From: a virus
DNA length: 30,940 nucleotides
Reading direction: 5' to 3' (one strand)
Virus record (IMG/VR): IMGVR_UViG_3300027668_000060
Span: 1-30,940 of that record
Positions within the stretch are counted from its first letter, which is position 1, and the number at the start of each line of letters is the position of its first letter. The position numbers and the translations under genes are program-made. Positions 29,460-30,940 of this stretch are shown here, in pieces. The notes under the pieces were generated by a model. It saw only the letters and a list, made by a program, of their open reading frames with translations, was not told where the DNA came from and made no database searches.

Positions 29460-30377
29460 ATGATATCAATTTACCAAACAGTTAATGCACATGCACCAGC
29501 AATACACTGGTGGCTAGCAACTGATCCACGATTTGGTCCTCAGTTATATCAAGGGTATGATCCTAAACCTAATACTGCATCTAATCGTATTGTAGAAGAA
29601 ATGCGGTTTAATAAACACTTTCAACCAGATAATTTAGATGAAGCAGTATATAATGTACATCAAGAATCATTGCGACAACTGGAAAACGGTTCTACTAATG
29701 ATATGAATCAAGTTGATTGTACATCTGATTACTTTGAATATACTAAAGATTTATGTGAGTATCCTGTGTGGAGTAATTATTTTGGTTGCACTCAAAATGG
29801 ACTTGGCATACCAAAGAGTGATAAACTTATAATAGCAAAGTCTACTGTTGAAGAAAGTGCAATGTTCTATATAACACAATATGCATTTAATAAACTTGAT
29901 CTAGATGACATAGAAGATCACAGTGAAGTATGGTGGAAAGATCATATGTTATTAGATGGAAATGATATTGGTAAATGGAAAGAAATATGGTATAGAGATT
30001 ACCAAGATCAATGCATACAAGATTTTAAAGACGGTAAGTTACAATACATGTGGCAATTAAATTTTGCACATTGGGATTTAGACAAAGCATTAAGAGTACA
30101 CAACCGTGAAAGTTTTGAACTAGATTATTCGTGGAACAGACTAGTCAAAGAAAAACACGATGCTGAAGAAATTATTACACAAAATTATTGTATTCAAAAT
30201 TTAAAAGTTGATCACTTAGTAGTTGATATAAATTGGTTTGAAAACACTGATGTTATACTTGATTATATTGGTGTAAGCAACAGCGATATATTAATTAAAT
30301 CAGCTGCAATGTATAAGCAGAGATTAACTAAAGTTATGCAATCATACAAAGATTTAATATTGACATCACCTAATTAA
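29460..30377 (+). CDS. Hypothetical protein, aromatic-rich
   Basis: A 305-residue acidic protein, with AAGGAA before ATG 29460. It is rich in Trp, Tyr and Asp (HAPAIHWWLATDPRFG, EVWWKDHMLLDGNDIGKWKEIWYRDYQDQ, FAHWDLDKALRVHNRESFELDYSWNRL). No enzyme signature is visible; the end (VKEKHDAEEIITQN...DYIGVSNSD...KQRLTKVMQSY) vaguely recalls the C-terminus of sulfotransferase-like proteins, which I do not treat as an assignment. It follows the tRNA terminator and has no visible promoter of its own. The next promoter lies over its last codons. Confidence 0.72.
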   Translation: MISIYQTVNAHAPAIHWWLATDPRFGPQLYQGYDPKPNTASNRIVEEMRFNKHFQPDNLDEAVYNVHQESLRQLENGSTNDMNQVDCTSDYFEYTKDLCEYPVWSNYFGCTQNGLGIPKSDKLIIAKSTVEESAMFYITQYAFNKLDLDDIEDHSEVWWKDHMLLDGNDIGKWKEIWYRDYQDQCIQDFKDGKLQYMWQLNFAHWDLDKALRVHNRESFELDYSWNRLVKEKHDAEEIITQNYCIQNLKVDHLVVDINWFENTDVILDYIGVSNSDILIKSAAMYKQRLTKVMQSYKDLILTSPN

Positions 30378-30388
30378 TATGTTATTAT
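30360..30388 (+). promoter_or_regulatory. Sigma70 promoter of the methyltransferase gene
   Basis: TTGACA 30360-30365, 17-bp spacer, TATTAT 30383-30388, overlapping the end of the preceding gene. No palindrome in the spacer. The leader of about 29 nt carries AAAAGGA (30408-30413) before ATG 30424, so this is a conventional leader. Confidence 0.78.
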
Positions 30389-30423
30389 AATAGTAACTAT
30401 AAACAAGAAAAGGAACACTATAA

Positions 30424-30940
30424 ATGTCAGAACTAATGAGTAAAAAGCTCAAAGACAGCTATGAGAATGGATTTGATAATACACCAGGCTCAAAAGAGAT
30501 CTTTGGAACATGGGATACATATGAGGAAGATATTAATGCAGGACAATGGTTAGCACCTGTTAAGGTAGCAGCATACGTTATGCATAACTTCAATCCTGAT
30601 GTTAGCATCGGCGATGTTGCATGCGGAACTGGACTAGTTGCAAAACTATTAAAACCAGCATTCTATACAAACATTGATGGATACGACATTACAGTAAAAT
30701 TCTTAGAGAAAGCAAAAGAACATTATAATAATACAGTATACAATGATATTTGTGAAGAAGCATTACCTAAACAATATGATGTAGTTACTGCAAGTGGAGT
30801 ATTTGCTCCAGGGCATCTAAGTGCAATGCCGAGTAAGAACATTGCAGATAGCTTGCTACCGGGTGGAACATTTGTTATGAGTAATCCTAGCAACGCACAT
30901 GGACACGCATTAATCCCATCGGACTATTCATATATGGAAA
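30424..30940 (+). CDS. Class I SAM-dependent methyltransferase, 5' part (runs off window)
   Basis: The first 172 residues are visible and open to the window end. VSIGDVACGTGLVAKLLKP (81-99) is SAM-binding motif I (D/G-x-G-x-G variant DVACGTG). YTNIDGYDITVKFLEKAKEH is the motif II strand with Asp at the SAM ribose, and YDVVTASGVFAPGHLS and LLPGGTFVMSN are motifs IV/V. The GHL...LLPGG...NP layout resembles Williams-Beuren-type small-molecule or protein methyltransferases rather than DNA methylases; no DPPY motif is present. Substrate unknown. It has its own promoter and a strong AAAAGGA. Confidence 0.88.
   Translation, partial: MSELMSKKLKDSYENGFDNTPGSKEIFGTWDTYEEDINAGQWLAPVKVAAYVMHNFNPDVSIGDVACGTGLVAKLLKPAFYTNIDGYDITVKFLEKAKEHYNNTVYNDICEEALPKQYDVVTASGVFAPGHLSAMPSKNIADSLLPGGTFVMSNPSNAHGHALIPSDYSYME

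Noticed and set aside
1-30940. CRISPR array, insertion sequence or transposase
   Set aside because: No regularly spaced repeats, terminal inverted repeats or transposase motifs were found on either strand.

Overview
The window is a stretch of a T4-like (tailed, myovirus-type) phage genome. It is AT-rich, tightly packed, and almost entirely on the + strand. Sequence features that support this are UvsX, UvsY and UvsW recombination proteins, a gp61-type primase overlapping a gp41-type DnaB-fold helicase, a class Ia ribonucleotide reductase NrdA/NrdB with glutaredoxin, a PAAR spike-tip protein, and several copies of the T4 late-promoter octamer (A)TAAATA. The hypothetical genes look like those of marine T4-like phages. 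The two tRNAs (Thr-TGT, Ala-TGC, both with encoded CCA) look alphaproteobacterial. The host is therefore probably a marine alphaproteobacterium, but that is only an inference.

Layout: 1-1106 holds the end of uvsX, a small acidic ORF and uvsY, closed by a terminator. 1177-3380 holds three monocistronic-looking units: an OB-like protein, a YodL-like small protein and an AAA+ ATPase. Each is driven by a near-perfect sigma70 promoter whose 17-bp spacer carries a palindrome (AGTAAGA-N2-TCTTACT). 3444-7497 holds a small membrane protein, uvsW and four further replication-region genes, the last of which looks like a miniature C-family (DnaE) polymerase. One convergent gene lies at 7481-7852 on the - strand. 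7926-11158 holds a probable virion protein, then primase and helicase. 11208-14750 is a late operon with a Pol-beta-fold nucleotidyltransferase next to a KxDG ligase-like protein. 14830-18682 holds a coiled-coil/TM holin-like protein, a very basic protein, prohead-core-like proteins and a probable fibre/baseplate protein. 18702-21298 holds cargo: a nitroreductase-family protein, an SGNH-hydrolase-like protein and a PD-(D/E)XK nuclease. 21330-22538 is structural. 22600-26595 holds nrdA, nrdB, glutaredoxin and an Sm-like protein. 26595-28173 holds PAAR and a large baseplate-type protein. 28201-29120 holds a fourth palindrome-promoter gene and a secreted glycine-zipper protein. 29139-29449 holds two tRNAs and a terminator. 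29460-30940 holds an unknown protein and a methyltransferase cut by the window end.

Three promoter classes can be read directly. (1) Sigma70 promoters with a spacer palindrome and a normal leader plus Shine-Dalgarno (1177, 2035, 2457, 28201). (2) Sigma70 promoters with exactly 17-bp spacing whose -10 box ends exactly 6 nt before an ATG that has no Shine-Dalgarno, predicting leaderless mRNAs (uvsW, the 5790 gene, primase, the PD-(D/E)XK nuclease). (3) ATAAATAC late promoters (7900, 11170, 14746, 16967, 21295) in front of virion and morphogenesis genes. The candidates most worth following up are the mini-DnaE protein, the nucleotidyltransferase/ligase pair, the leaderless replication promoters and the palindrome-spacer promoter set. 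There is no gene-free stretch over 300 bases except 29121-29459, which holds the tRNAs.
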